From: Terrimesophilobacter sp038243605
GTDB lineage: Bacteria; Actinomycetota; Actinomycetes; Actinomycetales; Microbacteriaceae
Length of the DNA: 64,000 nt
Direction of reading: 5' to 3'
Assembly: GCA_038243605.1 (NCBI GenBank)
Contig: JBBSQX010000003.1
Span: forward strand, 62,001-126,000
Shown in pieces: positions 50,326 through 57,510 of the stretch. The notes under the pieces were generated by a model. That model was not told the DNA's origin and did no database searches. It saw only the letters and a program-made list of their open reading frames with translations. A program made the position numbers and the translations under genes. Positions within the stretch are counted from its first letter, which is position 1; each line of letters begins with the position of its first letter.

Positions 50326-51693
50326 CTAGCCGCCGACGAGTGGCGCCATGATCTTCGCGGCAATCGAGGGGCGCTTCGTAAGGCGCTCCTCTGCGTCTGC
50401 GATATCCATGGCCATGAGACCGAGGTTTGCGCCGACGAAACGAAGTGGTTCCGGTTCCCAGTCGCGCGAGCGGTGATTGACCCACGGGAGTGCGGTGAGG
50501 TTTGATTCATCGCCGGTAACAAGATCAGCGATCGTGCGGCCGGCAAGATTTGTGGTGCTGAGGCCGTCCCCGACGTAGCCACCAGCCCACGCGATGCCGG
50601 ATACCGCATCGAAGTTCACTGCCGCGTGCCAGTCCCGCGGCACGCCAATCGGGCCACCCCAACGGTGGGTAACCGCCGCATCCGCCGCGTGCGGAAAAAG
50701 CTCAACAAGCGTGCGGCGCAAGTGCTCGAACACTTTGGGAACGCGGTCGTAGGCCGGGTGGATCGTGCTACCAAAGTGGTAGCGCGCACCACGACCGCCA
50801 AACGCAAAACGATTGTCTGCCGTGCGCTGCCCATAAATGAGGAGATGCCTAAAGTCTGCAAAAGTCTGACCGTGTTCGATTCCAATTTCATTCCAGAACT
50901 CATCGGGCAGAGGCTCTGTGGCGATCATGAGGGAGTACAGCGGCAGAATGCGACGATGGGTTTGCGCGAATGTCGCGCCGAAACCCTCAGTGGCGATGAC
51001 GATAGTGTCGGCGGTGACAATGCCATGAGCCGTCGTGACGTTGTGAGGCTCCCACGAGAGGACCTCGGTGTCTTCGAAGATGGTTGCGCCGAGGGATTCA
51101 ACGACGCGCGCGAGCCCGCGCACAAGTTTTCCGGGATGCAACCGCGCGCAGGCTGGCTCGTGCAGCGTGGCGAGAGTGTTCGTAGGTGAGGAGCGTTCGC
51201 CGACCCACTCAACGTGGTCAACACCGTAATGTTCGGCCTCTGCGATCTCTGCTGTGGCACGGCTGAGCTGCGGCTTCGAGCGAGCGAAGAGCAGCGTTCC
51301 GCCCTGCAAAAAGTCACAATCGATGCCCTCGGCCGCCGCAGCGCGACCGACTTCCGTGACAGTGTCGATCATGGCGCGTCGCATGGCGAGTGCAGCATCC
51401 ACGCCATGACGACGTTCGAGAGTGGCCACGGAGGAGGGGAAGAGCGCCGAGCACCATCCGCCGTTGCGCCCAGAGGCACCAAACCCTGCGATGTGCTTCT
51501 CGAGAATCGCAATGCGAAGGCCGGGGGAGCGCTTCAACAGGTAGTACGCACTCCACAGTCCGGTGAGGCCGCCTCCGACGATCGCGATGTCGACATCGAG
51601 GTCACCTGGCAGCGGCGCGCGGGGAACGAAATTATCCGCCCCCGATTCGGAAAGCGAATCGAACCAGAAGCTGACATCCCGAATCGTCGTCAC
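50326..51693 (-). CDS. FAD-dependent amine oxidase, gamma-glutamylputrescine oxidase-like
   Basis: DAO-family flavoprotein of 455 residues. FAD-binding dinucleotide fold DIAIVGGGLTGLWSAYYLL at residues about 33-53, then FGASGRNGGWCSALFPSS, and the C-terminal GIAWAGGYVGDGLSTTNLAG. The pattern fits PuuB/gamma-glutamylputrescine oxidases. The upstream genes are a class III aminotransferase and an Lrp regulator, a set seen in polyamine catabolism. No PuuA ligase or aldehyde dehydrogenase is in the window. It starts at GTG 51693, 148 bp after the aminotransferase, so it may have its own promoter. Substrate is inferred from context. Confidence 0.82.
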   Translation of the reverse strand: MTTIRDVSFWFDSLSESGADNFVPRAPLPGDLDVDIAIVGGGLTGLWSAYYLLKRSPGLRIAILEKHIAGFGASGRNGGWCSALFPSSVATLERRHGVDAALAMRRAMIDTVTEVGRAAAAEGIDCDFLQGGTLLFARSKPQLSRATAEIAEAEHYGVDHVEWVGERSSPTNTLATLHEPACARLHPGKLVRGLARVVESLGATIFEDTEVLSWEPHNVTTAHGIVTADTIVIATEGFGATFAQTHRRILPLYSLMIATEPLPDEFWNEIGIEHGQTFADFRHLLIYGQRTADNRFAFGGRGARYHFGSTIHPAYDRVPKVFEHLRRTLVELFPHAADAAVTHRWGGPIGVPRDWHAAVNFDAVSGIAWAGGYVGDGLSTTNLAGRTIADLVTGDESNLTALPWVNHRSRDWEPEPLRFVGANLGLMAMDIADAEERLTKRPSIAAKIMAPLVGG

Positions 51694-51841
51694 GTTCGCA
51701 ACTCAGGCAGATTCGTCATAGCGCGCACCACTCTCGGTGTGTTGAGGCAAGTGCGCCCATCCTTCCTGAGTTGTGAACAGTGACCCTGCGCAGCGGATGC
51801 TCACGCGTTCAGTCGAGTGCAGGATGGGCGGGGCTCGGGGC

Positions 51842-53248
51842 CTAGAGTCGCGTCCAGGCTTCTGTCAGCACGCTGCGCAGGATGCCTTCGATCTCGTCGA
51901 ACTCAGCGGGGCCAATGGTGAGCGGCGGCGCGAGCTGCACGACGGGGTCTCCCCGGTCGTCGGCGCGGCAGTACAAACCAGCCTCGTAGAGAGCCTTCGA
52001 CAGGAACCCGCGAAGCAAACGCTCCGACTCTTCCTCATTGAAGGTCTCCTTCGTGACCTTGTCTTTGACGAGCTCAATACCGAAGAAGTATCCGTCACCG
52101 CGCACGTCGCCAACAATCGGCAGGTCCATGAGCTTCTCCAGTGTGGCGCGGAAGATCGGCGAGTTCTCACGAACCCGCTCGTTGAGCTTTTCCTCTGCCA
52201 TGATGTCCATGTTCTCAAGGGCCACCGCAGACGACACCGGATGTCCGCCCCACGTGTAACCGTGGTAAAACGTCGTGTCGCCATGCTTGAACGGCTCGTA
52301 AATGCGCTCATTCACGATCGTGGCACCGGCCGGCGAGTAACCGCTCGTCATGCCCTTGGCGCAGGTGATCATGTCGGGGATGAAGTCATACGTGGTTGAG
52401 GCAAACGTGTTTCCGATGCGCCCGAACCCGGTGATAACTTCGTCGGCCACGAGAAGTACGTCGTACTTGTCGCAAATCTCGCGAACGCGCTTGAAGTATC
52501 CGGGGGGTGGCGGGAAGCATCCGCCCGAGTTTTGCACCGGCTCAAGGAACACGGCCGCAACCGTCTCTGGTCCCTCAAATTGAATCATCTCTTCGATGCG
52601 GTTGGCCGCCCAAAGTCCAAACGCCTCTGGGGTGGAGCCGGTGAAGCCCATTTCATCTGAGCGGTAGTAGTTTGTGTTTGGCACGCGAAAACCACCAGGG
52701 GTGACCGGTTCAAACATTTCTTTCATGCCAGGAATTCCCGTCATCGCCAAGGCGCCCTGCGGCGTGCCGTGGTAGGCGATGTGGCGGGAGATCACCTTGT
52801 GCTTCGTGCCACGTCCCTGCAGCTTCCAGAAATACTTGGCGAGCTTGAATGCGGTCTCGTTCGCTTCTCCGCCACCGGAGGAGAAGAAAACGCGGTTAAG
52901 GTCACCGGGGGCTTCAGCGGCAATACGGTCTGCGAGCTCAATCGCGGTGGGGTGAGCGTAGGACCAGGTGGGAAAGTACGCGAGCTGCTCGGCTTGACGC
53001 GCCGCGGCTTCGGCCAGGCGGCGACGGCCGTGACCGACGTTCACCACAAAAAGACCACTCAGAGCGTCAAAGTACTTCTTGCCTTTGCTGTCCCAAATGT
53101 GGTGGCCCTCTCCGCGCACAATGATGGGCACTCCGTGGCCATCTTCCATGACGGACTGCCTGGCCATCGACATCCACAAGTGGTCTTTGGCTTTTTGTTG
53201 AAGTTCGGCCTCGTTATAAGTTGTGGCCGGCGTTTCGAGCATTGTCAT
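51842..53248 (-). CDS. Class III aminotransferase (putrescine/pyruvate type)
   Basis: PLP enzyme of 468 residues, omega-aminotransferase group. N-terminal KDHLWMSMARQS, then GKKYFDALSGLFVVNVGHG, VFFSSGGGEANETAFKLAKY, PLP-Asp in LLVADEVITGFGRIG, and PLP lysine in ITCAKGMTSGYSPAGA. The form matches putrescine- or beta-alanine-pyruvate aminotransferases (SpuC-like). It starts 6 bp after the Lrp gene, with the ribosome binding site AAGG overlapping the Lrp stop, so the two are coupled. Linked PuuB-like oxidase supports polyamine breakdown. Confidence 0.9.
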   Translation of the reverse strand: MTMLETPATTYNEAELQQKAKDHLWMSMARQSVMEDGHGVPIIVRGEGHHIWDSKGKKYFDALSGLFVVNVGHGRRRLAEAAARQAEQLAYFPTWSYAHPTAIELADRIAAEAPGDLNRVFFSSGGGEANETAFKLAKYFWKLQGRGTKHKVISRHIAYHGTPQGALAMTGIPGMKEMFEPVTPGGFRVPNTNYYRSDEMGFTGSTPEAFGLWAANRIEEMIQFEGPETVAAVFLEPVQNSGGCFPPPPGYFKRVREICDKYDVLLVADEVITGFGRIGNTFASTTYDFIPDMITCAKGMTSGYSPAGATIVNERIYEPFKHGDTTFYHGYTWGGHPVSSAVALENMDIMAEEKLNERVRENSPIFRATLEKLMDLPIVGDVRGDGYFFGIELVKDKVTKETFNEEESERLLRGFLSKALYEAGLYCRADDRGDPVVQLAPPLTIGPAEFDEIEGILRSVLTEAWTRL

Positions 53249-53254
53249 TTTTTC

Positions 53255-53722
53255 TTACCTTGTTCCCCAGTTATAGAACTGTTTTTGAAGTTTGAGATAC
53301 ACGAACGTTTCGGTGGATCGCACACCGGGAATGCTCCTGATCTCTTTGTTGAGTAATTCGATGAGCTCTTCGTCGTTCTCGCACACAATCTCGGCCAAGA
53401 TGTCGAAAGACCCGGCAGTGAGTACGAGGTAGTCGACGGCGGCGATGTTGGAGAGTTGGTCTACGACGACCGTGGCGTCCCCGGCAACCTTGATTCCGAT
53501 CATGGCTTGGCGGTAAAATCCGAGTTGCATGGGATCTGTCACTGCGACGACCTGCATCACACCAGAATCTGTGAGTTTTTGCACCCTCTGGCGTACCGCT
53601 GCTTCACTGAGATCAACGGCCTTCCCAATCTCTGCATACGAGCGTCGACCGTCAGATTGAAGCTGCTCGATAATTGCCTTCGAGACGGCATCGAGCTGAA
53701 TCGGCTTGCCAGTGGGACTCAT
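53255..53722 (-). CDS. Lrp/AsnC-family transcriptional regulator
   Basis: Regulator of 155 residues: N-terminal winged helix (DAVSKAIIEQLQSDGRRSYA, LSEAAVRQRVQKLTDSG) and C-terminal RAM/ligand-binding domain (VVDQLSNIAAVDYLVLTAG, GVRSTETFVYLKL). Leads an operon with the class III aminotransferase and is divergent from the DUF1345 gene. TGTCAG-N12-CTGACA at 53733-53756, 10 bp upstream of its start, is a candidate autoregulatory site. Probably senses an amine or amino acid substrate of the operon. Confidence 0.92.
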   Translation of the reverse strand: MSPTGKPIQLDAVSKAIIEQLQSDGRRSYAEIGKAVDLSEAAVRQRVQKLTDSGVMQVVAVTDPMQLGFYRQAMIGIKVAGDATVVVDQLSNIAAVDYLVLTAGSFDILAEIVCENDEELIELLNKEIRSIPGVRSTETFVYLKLQKQFYNWGTR

Positions 53723-53732
53723 ACAACGATTC

Positions 53733-53756
53733 TGTCAGTGAATCAGCATTCTGACA
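53733..53756. promoter_or_regulatory. Inverted repeat upstream of lrp-like gene
   Basis: TGTCAG (53733-53738) and CTGACA (53751-53756) form perfect 6-bp arms 12 bp apart, starting 10 bp upstream of the Lrp-type start. Symmetry and position suit an Lrp/AsnC operator. It resembles the TGACAG/CTGTCA core of the MarR site at 50245, but the order and spacing differ. Confidence 0.4.
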
Positions 53757-53815
53757 AGCGAATCCGCACCATGTGGGCTAATTTGCAACGAAATCGGTGG
53801 TGATGAGTGCAGTGC

Positions 53816-53833
53816 CACAGTATTGCCACTGTG
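53816..53833. promoter_or_regulatory. Inverted repeat in the leader of the DUF1345 gene
   Basis: CACAGT and ACTGTG form perfect 6-bp arms with 6 nt between, 15 bp before the GTG start at 53849. In addition GTGCCAC (53812-53818) can pair with GTGGCAC (53849-53855), which contains the start codon. Either an operator or an RNA fold limiting initiation is possible. Confidence 0.35.
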
Positions 53834-53848
53834 TGACACGATGAACAA

Positions 53849-54502
53849 GTGGCACGGTCAACCTCGACAAACTACTCCCATTCCGCAAGTCTGCGCGTTG
53901 TCTCAATGCTCGCGGTCGGCATCATCGTTTCGATGGTCACAGCTGTAGTGGGGGCGTTGGCGTATGCGCTCGTCATCGGATGGATTGCCGCTGCCCTCAC
54001 CTACCTGATTTGGGTGTGGGGCAGAATCGCAAAACTCGACACTGTAGCAACGAAGGAGCACGCGACACGAGAAGATCCTTCGCGCGGACTCGCGGACACA
54101 CTCCTAGTCGTCGCAAGCATTGGCTCATTGGCGATTGTGGGTTTCGTGTTGGTGCAAGCATCACACGTCGTGGGTGCTGATCGAATCGTCCTTGCTGGCC
54201 TAGCGATCGTGAGCGTTGGGCTTTCGTGGTCCCTAATCCACACCCTGTTCACACTTCGTTACGCCTACCTGTATTACGACGACACCCCCGGCGGCGTGGA
54301 CTTCAATCAGAAGGAAGAACCTGACTACGGCGACTTCGCCTACCTCGCTTTCACCCTCGGAATGACCTACCAAGTCTCCGATACCGCGATCGGAAGCCGA
54401 GAAATACGACGCACTGCTTTGCGCCATTCTCTGCTGTCTTATTTGTTCGGTGCCGTGATATTGGCTACCATAATCAACCTTGTTGCCGGTCTCGGGGGAT
54501 AA
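53849..54502 (+). CDS. DUF1345 family membrane protein
   Basis: 217-residue membrane protein of unknown function. Five hydrophobic segments: LAVGIIVSMVTAVVGALAYA, IGWIAAALTYLIWVWG, LADTLLVVASIGSLAIVGFV, LAIVSVGLSWSLIHTLFTL and YLFGAVILATIINLVAG. The conserved DUF1345 stretch is present: FTLRYAYLYYDD, PDYGDFAYLAFTLGMTYQV and SDTAIGSREIRRTALRHSLL. The FHA gene starts within 6 bp of its end, so it is probably in the same transcript as the FHA and PP2C genes. Whether it belongs functionally to that system is unknown. GTG start without a visible Shine-Dalgarno. Confidence 0.85.
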   Translation: MARSTSTNYSHSASLRVVSMLAVGIIVSMVTAVVGALAYALVIGWIAAALTYLIWVWGRIAKLDTVATKEHATREDPSRGLADTLLVVASIGSLAIVGFVLVQASHVVGADRIVLAGLAIVSVGLSWSLIHTLFTLRYAYLYYDDTPGGVDFNQKEEPDYGDFAYLAFTLGMTYQVSDTAIGSREIRRTALRHSLLSYLFGAVILATIINLVAGLGG

Positions 54503-54507
54503 AATTG

Positions 54508-55080
54508 GTGTCAAATTCCTACGAGATCGATGACGCAAACGACGACACGATCATCCGCTCTGGTTCACCGGAACTCCCTTTATCCATACCAATCGACGAT
54601 GACGTGATCGACGTTGCCGAAGCGCCCACCATCATCGTTTCAAAGGCTGACCCGCGTCACAGTGAACGCACTTTTGTCAAACCCCCTGAACCCGATCCGG
54701 AGCCGCCAGTGGCGCTCTACGCCATGCGCATTGGCGAGCATTCGCTCATTTCGCTGGAGGTTCCCGCCTACATTGGCCGCAGACCGAGTACTCCGCGCAT
54801 TGTCGGGCCACGCATGCCACGATTGGTGATGGTGCCGTCCCCGTCGCGAGAGGTGTCGAGCACTCATGTTGAAATCCTGCAAGAGGCAGACACTGTCGTC
54901 GTGACCGATCTGGGCTCAACAAACGGAACGACAGTCACGATGGCGGGTTTTGCTCCGCAAACTCTCCGTCAAGGCGAGTCGCTCGTCGTTGGCGCGGAGA
55001 CAGTAGTGGATATTGGGGATGGCATCCGGATCGTCATTGTTTCCCTCCCGGACAACGCAGTAACGGAAGGTACGCAGTGA
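54508..55080 (+). CDS. FHA-domain protein
   Basis: 190-residue cytosolic protein. An acidic N-terminal part (about residues 1-70, DDANDDTIIRSGSPE) precedes a C-terminal FHA domain with the phosphothreonine-binding loops: YIGRRPSTPRI (Gly-Arg), SREVSSTHVEI (Ser and His) and DLGSTNGTTV (Asn). It should bind a phosphothreonine peptide made by a Ser/Thr kinase, most likely the kinase encoded at 56077. GTG 54508 is preferred with GGGGGA 8 nt upstream; TTG 54505 is also possible. Overlaps the PP2C gene by 4 bp. Confidence 0.92.
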   Translation: MSNSYEIDDANDDTIIRSGSPELPLSIPIDDDVIDVAEAPTIIVSKADPRHSERTFVKPPEPDPEPPVALYAMRIGEHSLISLEVPAYIGRRPSTPRIVGPRMPRLVMVPSPSREVSSTHVEILQEADTVVVTDLGSTNGTTVTMAGFAPQTLRQGESLVVGAETVVDIGDGIRIVIVSLPDNAVTEGTQ

Positions 55081-55931
55081 CAGTGATCGGTACGAACACG
55101 CAGCGGTATGAGGTTGCGGAGGCAGGAGCCGACGACACCGTCATTGCCCTCTCGTGGGGAATCGCCACCGACATTGGGCATAGGCGCTCACACAATGAAG
55201 ACAGTCTGGTGGCGGCACACACCGTTTTCGCCGTCGCGGATGGAATGGGAGGGCACGCCGCTGGAGACGTGGCCAGCAAAGCCGTTGTTACCCGCTTGGC
55301 AGAGAAAGCCGAAGCCGGATTCATGACTGCGGAATCAATCATGGAGGCTCTCACGTCTGCGACTGACGATCTTTCACATGTTGCGGACGAGAAGAAGCTC
55401 GGTATCGGAACCACGGCAACGGGTATCGCGATGACGATGCACGGTGGCCACCCATATTGGGTGGTATTCAACGTCGGGGACTCCCGCGTCTACCTCTTTG
55501 AGCACAACGAACTTTCACAACTGACGACGGATCACTCCGTGGTACAAGAGCTCGTTTCGGCAGGGCTCATCAGCGCAGAAGACGCTGAACATCACCCAGA
55601 CAGCAGTGTCGTGACGCGAGCTGTGGGATTCAACACGGCGCCGGTTCCAGATTTCTGGCTTATTCCGCTAACAACGGGCTCACGAATTCTCGTGTGTTCT
55701 GACGGACTCACTCGCGAAGTGAGTGATAGGTGGATTTACTTCAACCTTGCTGCGGGTCTCGGCCCAGAAGAAACGGCCTCCGCCCTCATCGAGGCGGCGC
55801 TTGAAGCGGGAGGGCGTGACAACGTCACCGCGATCGTGGTTGATGTGCTCCCGTCGAACAGCATGGAAGGTCCCGACATGCTGGATCTCGAACAGACACA
55901 TCCGGGAAGTCGAGCACCGTCTGGAACGTAG
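55077..55931 (+). CDS. PP2C-family Ser/Thr protein phosphatase
   Basis: Metal-dependent phosphatase of 284 residues that reverses Ser/Thr phosphorylation. Motifs: GHRRSHNEDSLVAA, FAVADGMGGHAAGDVASKAV (metal Asp/Gly), FNVGDSRVYLF, ILVCSDGLTREVSD and the last metal Asp in GRDNVTAIVVD. Unlike PstP-type phosphatases there is no membrane segment or ectodomain; the protein ends 50 residues after the catalytic core. GTG 55077 overlaps the FHA stop. Likely antagonist of the kinase at 56077. Confidence 0.94.
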   Translation: MTVIGTNTQRYEVAEAGADDTVIALSWGIATDIGHRRSHNEDSLVAAHTVFAVADGMGGHAAGDVASKAVVTRLAEKAEAGFMTAESIMEALTSATDDLSHVADEKKLGIGTTATGIAMTMHGGHPYWVVFNVGDSRVYLFEHNELSQLTTDHSVVQELVSAGLISAEDAEHHPDSSVVTRAVGFNTAPVPDFWLIPLTTGSRILVCSDGLTREVSDRWIYFNLAAGLGPEETASALIEAALEAGGRDNVTAIVVDVLPSNSMEGPDMLDLEQTHPGSRAPSGT

Positions 55932-55992
55932 TCGCTGAGAGGTCAAACCGAGCGATGCGGTTCCTGTGAAGAATGTCATACAGTGGCCACGC

Positions 55993-56023
55993 CCCGTGCG
56001 CGATTGCTTAGAATAAGCACGGG
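55993..56023. other. Nested inverted repeats upstream of the kinase gene
   Basis: CCCGTGC (55993-55999) pairs with GCACGGG (56017-56023), and inside it GCTTA-GAA-TAAGC (56006-56018) forms a second stem; the two are partly exclusive. TAGAAT at 56009-56014, a good -10-like hexamer, lies within. No T-run follows, so an intrinsic terminator of the phosphatase gene is unlikely. A regulated promoter or leader for the kinase-MoxR part is plausible. Confidence 0.4.
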
Positions 56024-56076
56024 CCGAGAACGCGCAACCCGATGCGCCATTCCGGCTGATAGAGCTAGGGGGCACT

Positions 56077-57501
56077 ATGGGCAGGCGCCTGCCGTCACAG
56101 CCTCCTGTGCTGCCCGGTTTCTCCCACGTGCACATTCTGGGCTCCGGCGGTTTCGCTGACGTCTTTCTTTACGAACAGAATATGCCCAGACGCCAGGTTG
56201 CCGTCAAGGTTATGTTGAGTGAGATCGTCAACGATCAGATTCGTGAAATGTTTCAGGCCGAAGCCAACCTGATGGCGCAGCTCAGTGCGCATCCTTCCAT
56301 TCTTACCATTTACCAAGCCGGGGTGTCCTCTGACGGTCGCCCCTTTCTCGTCATGGAACTCTGTTCGCCAGGGTTGAGTGATCGTTACCGGCGGGAGCGT
56401 ATCCCGGTGGCCGATATTCTTCAGATCGCGGTGAAGATCGGCGGTGCAGTAGAGACCGCCCACCGTGCCGGTGTTTTGCATCGCGATATCAAACCGTCGA
56501 ACATCCTGCTTACTGCCTACGGGCATCCTGTGCTGTCAGATTTCGGGATTGCCTCCACGTTGAGCGAATCAGGGCATCGCGAAGCGGTGGGAATGTCGAT
56601 CCCCTGGTCCGCCCCAGAAGTACTGATGGACGAGACTTCAGGCACTGTGTCGTCTGAAGTTTGGTCGCTCGGAGCCACGATCTACTCCCTACTGGCGGGC
56701 AGGTCACCGTTCGAGATCCCGGGTGAGTCAAACAAATCCACTGACCTGATCACAAGAATCAATCGCGCGAAGCCGCAGCCGATTGGCCGCTCTGACGTTC
56801 CACAGAGTCTCGAAACGCTTCTCAAGAAGACCATGTCGCGCAAACCCGAGCAACGCCCAGCAAGCATTATGGAGTTCGTTCGAGGCCTGCAGGCCATCGA
56901 GTCGGAACTGGGCGCTCCGCAGACTGCGATAGAAGTTGCCGTCGATGAGTGGGCGTTGGCTACCGTCGCGGATCTCGGAGACCGCACAAAGGTGCGAGGC
57001 GTCGCGGGTGCGGGTGTTGCATCGTCGTCTCGACGTCGTCGACGCAAACCGACGTACACCGACTACTCTCCCATCGGCACTGTGGTGCGAGAGACAGACA
57101 CCGTGCGTCCCGCCCCGAACACGAATTCGGTAGCGCACGGCCGTGGAATGCGAGTGCTCGCGTGGTCGCTCGTGGTCACCGCAGTGCTGGTTATCACCTT
57201 GGGCGTCATCGCCACAGTTGTGCTTTTTCGAAGCAACACAGACCACATTCCCGTCGTCACCGACATTAGAGCGGTGAGCTCTCCAGACTCGATTGAGTTT
57301 CAATGGCCTGACCCGGGGCTGTTGCCAGCAGATTCGTACCAAATCTCGACGAACCAGGGAACCTCGCGCAGCATCCAGCAGTCGACCACTTTCTCGGTGA
57401 ATGCGACGACGGGAGAAAACGTATGCGTGACGGTGACCGTGAACCGTGCAGGCAAGACGGGTGCGGATAGCGCCCAAAAGTGCGCCGAGGTCACCGGCTG
57501 A
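56077..57501 (+). CDS. Transmembrane Ser/Thr protein kinase with FN3-like ectodomain
   Basis: Eukaryotic-like kinase of 474 residues. Kinase domain about 15-270: Gly loop ILGSGGFADVFLYE, Lys in VAVKVML, catalytic HRDIKPSNILL, DFG in LSDFGIASTLS, APE in IPWSAPEVL. A polar, Arg-rich juxtamembrane region follows (SSRRRRRKPTYTDY), then one membrane helix (VLAWSLVVTAVLVITLGVIA, about 362-381). The outer part of about 85 residues is not PASTA but looks like a single fibronectin type III domain (IEFQWPDPG, SYQISTNQG, CVTVTVNRAG). AGGGGG precedes the ATG. The giant Ig/FN3 gene starts 9 bp later. Confidence 0.93.
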   Translation: MGRRLPSQPPVLPGFSHVHILGSGGFADVFLYEQNMPRRQVAVKVMLSEIVNDQIREMFQAEANLMAQLSAHPSILTIYQAGVSSDGRPFLVMELCSPGLSDRYRRERIPVADILQIAVKIGGAVETAHRAGVLHRDIKPSNILLTAYGHPVLSDFGIASTLSESGHREAVGMSIPWSAPEVLMDETSGTVSSEVWSLGATIYSLLAGRSPFEIPGESNKSTDLITRINRAKPQPIGRSDVPQSLETLLKKTMSRKPEQRPASIMEFVRGLQAIESELGAPQTAIEVAVDEWALATVADLGDRTKVRGVAGAGVASSSRRRRRKPTYTDYSPIGTVVRETDTVRPAPNTNSVAHGRGMRVLAWSLVVTAVLVITLGVIATVVLFRSNTDHIPVVTDIRAVSSPDSIEFQWPDPGLLPADSYQISTNQGTSRSIQQSTTFSVNATTGENVCVTVTVNRAGKTGADSAQKCAEVTG

Positions 57502-57510
57502 TGAGCATTC

